From a virus: a DNA stretch of 39,650 nt. The notes below the pieces were generated by a model. It ran no database searches. It had not been told where the DNA came from and saw only the letters and a list, made by a program, of their open reading frames with translations. Both the position numbers and the translations under genes were made by a program. The stretch's first letter is position 1; every line of letters starts with the position of its first letter. The stretch is taken from positions 1 to 39,650 of IMG/VR virus record IMGVR_UViG_3300036466_000025. One strand, written 5' to 3'. Below, in pieces: positions 38,100-39,650 of this stretch.

Positions 38100-39650
38100 T
38101 TAAAGGGAGTAGTTAATGCCAATAATTTTATAAAGCTCACCATTCTCTCTGGTAATCTTGAACTTAGTCTTAGATGTGTCAACCATCTGCCAGAAGAAAA
38201 AGATTTCTGAGCTGGCCAATAATTCCCATTGCTTAGTTGTGCCAGCCAAAGCATACATCTCTTGTAACTCCTCTCTGGTCTTCATTGAGGACACAGGAGA
38301 GTTTCCACCGTCATGGCTACCAATCACAACTATGGCATCGAATTGGTCCCATGCTTTGGCAAGGGTGTACACTGTAGCACCACCGTAGGCAATCTTACCA
38401 GAGTATAGTGTAGTCTTAGTTACGGTTGGTTTATTTGGTTTGCCAATAACCTCATCCCACACTGGCCAACGTGTAGCATACTTAGGCAGCCCTGTCAAGT
38501 CTCCCCAAGAGTGGCTGTGTGAAACTGGCGTAAAACTGCTTGGCTTTCCGCTTACCTCACCCCATGATGGCCACCTGGTTGCCGTTGCCGGTGCACCTGT
38601 TACTTGCGACCATGAATGATTGTGAGCACTGGGTGCAAACGTAGTTGGTTTACCTGTAACACCCGACCAAGGAACAGAACTAGCAGATGAAGCATTTCCG
38701 CTGAATGTACCGGTAAATACCCCAGTACTGGAAATTGAAGCGACATTAGCACCAGCGTGTTGGAAAATCCATCCTCGGTTATTTGCACCAGACATAGTAA
38801 AGTATGTAGCCCAGTCGCCAGTAACCCCGCCATGAGTGCCGTTCCCTGCGGTACCAGTGAACAATAAACCATAAGACGGTTTGCCTGTGTTTGCCCCAGC
38901 ATAAAGAGATATTCCTTCCTGAGAACTACTGCCAGTGTTATTCACACCCAATCGAATCCCTTCTACTTCAGTTACCGATATACTTGAAGGGAGGCGGGCA
39001 TTACTAATCGTACCACTAGTTATATCACTACCAGAATGATTGTGAGCACTCGGAGCAAAAGTACTTGGCTTACTAGTCACCTCTGTCCACGTAGGCCAGC
39101 GAGTCGCAGTTGCGGGAACACCTGTGACCTGCGCCCATGGGTGAGTATGCGAGGCCGCAGCAGCACCAAGCTCCGCTAAAGTTGGCTTGTTGAACGTAGA
39201 GTAAAGCTCTATCCAACTACCCCAGCTGGTGCTATACTTACTCCTTACATACACCTTATTGCCACCAGGGCTGTAAGTAGTGTACATCTGCGTAACACCA
39301 GCTGATTTCTGCACTAATAAGCTGCCAGCTTGTGTAGTTGGGTAGTTTCTTGCAGCAGACGTATTTGCATTAGAAGTTTGATAATAAAATCCTGGGGTCT
39401 CTATTGTGTTTAAGTCAGCTGTGCCAAGATACTGACTTATGCTTGGTATATCAGTTGCCTTTATCCCCACTTCACCATAGTTAGGCCACCTAGTGGCATA
39501 CACAGGAACACCATTAATATCTTCCCAGTTATGCTTGTGTCCAAGCTTTGAGTAGGAGCTATCATGGTTGTGGTTACCAGCAGCAACAGTGGTAGATGTT
39601 GTACCAAGTGGTAGTTTACTAACTGGGGCCACGCCACGTAGCTCATCCCA
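38100..39650 (-). CDS. Tail fibre / receptor-binding protein, 5' end cut by window edge
   Basis: The frame is open to the last base of the window, so the N-terminal part, including any tail-attachment domain, is missing; 516 residues are visible, starting WDELRGVAPVSKLPLG. The visible part is built of repeats with HxHxW, GxPxxATRWPxW and EVxxKP blocks, a central GANNRGWIFQHAG and SSTGVFTGTFSGNASS region as in T4/T7-type fibres, and a non-repeated C-terminal ~105 residues (from TLYSGKIAYGGATV) likely forming the tip. It should bind the host surface. The stop is 17 bases before the small terminase ATG. Confidence 0.88.
   Translation of the reverse strand, partial: WDELRGVAPVSKLPLGTTSTTVAAGNHNHDSSYSKLGHKHNWEDINGVPVYATRWPNYGEVGIKATDIPSISQYLGTADLNTIETPGFYYQTSNANTSAARNYPTTQAGSLLVQKSAGVTQMYTTYSPGGNKVYVRSKYSTSWGSWIELYSTFNKPTLAELGAAAASHTHPWAQVTGVPATATRWPTWTEVTSKPSTFAPSAHNHSGSDITSGTISNARLPSSISVTEVEGIRLGVNNTGSSSQEGISLYAGANTGKPSYGLLFTGTAGNGTHGGVTGDWATYFTMSGANNRGWIFQHAGANVASISSTGVFTGTFSGNASSASSVPWSGVTGKPTTFAPSAHNHSWSQVTGAPATATRWPSWGEVSGKPSSFTPVSHSHSWGDLTGLPKYATRWPVWDEVIGKPNKPTVTKTTLYSGKIAYGGATVYTLAKAWDQFDAIVVIGSHDGGNSPVSSMKTREELQEMYALAGTTKQWELLASSEIFFFWQMVDTSKTKFKITRENGELYKIIGINYSL
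38452..39560 (-). repeat. Imperfect protein-level repeats in tail fibre
   Basis: The block ATRWP followed by W or Y and then EV occurs four times in the fibre (near 39490, 39095, 38575 and 38468 on the DNA), each preceded by a His-x-His-x-W and G-x-P segment. DNA of the copies is clearly related but not identical, with GGCCA[A/C/G]C-type shared cores. Such repeats are the usual metal- or sugar-contacting shaft of phage fibres and can change number by recombination. Confidence 0.7.

Noticed and set aside
38452-39560. Possible CRISPR array from regularly spaced repeats
   Set aside because: The repeats are imperfect, lie in frame inside a fibre protein, and encode repeated protein motifs; there are no constant repeats with unique spacers.

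Overview
The window is a central part of a tailed double-stranded DNA phage genome, most likely a short-tailed (podovirus-type) phage of a Gram-negative, facultatively anaerobic host. Direct support: a T7-style head and tail gene set (portal, scaffold, major capsid, two tail tubular proteins, internal virion proteins, terminase, tail fibre), a T7-type primase-helicase with a family A DNA polymerase, a lipoprotein-type lysis candidate, and an oxygen-sensitive ribonucleotide reductase. No single-subunit T7-type RNA polymerase is present. Instead there is an ECF-type sigma factor, which together with the amidoligase genes recalls the phiEco32 group (inference from family knowledge, not from a search). 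The window opens inside one gene and closes inside a tail fibre gene, so the genome is larger than what is shown.

Left arm, plus strand, 1-19.7 kb. (a) 226-5526: a tightly overlapped operon for amide-bond chemistry: class I and class II glutamine amidotransferases, a phiEco32-like COOH-NH2 ligase, an unknown 182-residue protein, an Amidoligase_2 protein and an ATP-grasp ligase. Together they look able to build or modify a peptide-like or amidated product. (b) 5519-7258: small accessory genes including a MazG/PRA-PH-like nucleotide pyrophosphatase and small SH3-like proteins. (c) 7369-13896: RtcB RNA ligase, primase-helicase, sigma factor, DNA polymerase, an HNH-AP2 endonuclease and a probable ssDNA-binding protein, closed by a terminator. 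(d) 13985-19677: 5'-3' exonuclease, HNH nuclease, DUF3310, a deoxyribosyltransferase-like protein, and NrdD/NrdG. Blocks (a) and (c) are each preceded by the same 41-base intergenic element (30 of 41 positions identical), a candidate shared control site.

Right arm, minus strand, 19.7-39.65 kb. It is read towards the left and converges on a bidirectional terminator near 19.69 kb. Order of transcription: tail fibre (cut by the window end), small and large terminase, a free-standing HNH endonuclease, portal, an 80-residue protein, an extremely AT-rich spacer, tRNA-Pro(TGG) and tRNA-Arg(TCT), scaffold, major capsid, a small probable head protein, a terminator, tail tubular protein A, a 68-residue protein, tail tubular protein B, a 92-residue protein, three internal virion protein candidates (148, 1611 and 581 residues), then a lipoprotein with a C-terminal membrane segment, a membrane-anchored coiled-coil protein and a Lys-rich 43-residue protein. 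No endolysin, DNA ligase or integrase was recognised in the window.

How it fits together: the plus-strand arm supplies takeover, nucleotide supply and replication. The sigma factor probably redirects host RNA polymerase to phage promoters. RtcB and the tRNAs may keep translation going if tRNAs are cut. The minus-strand arm builds and packages the virion.
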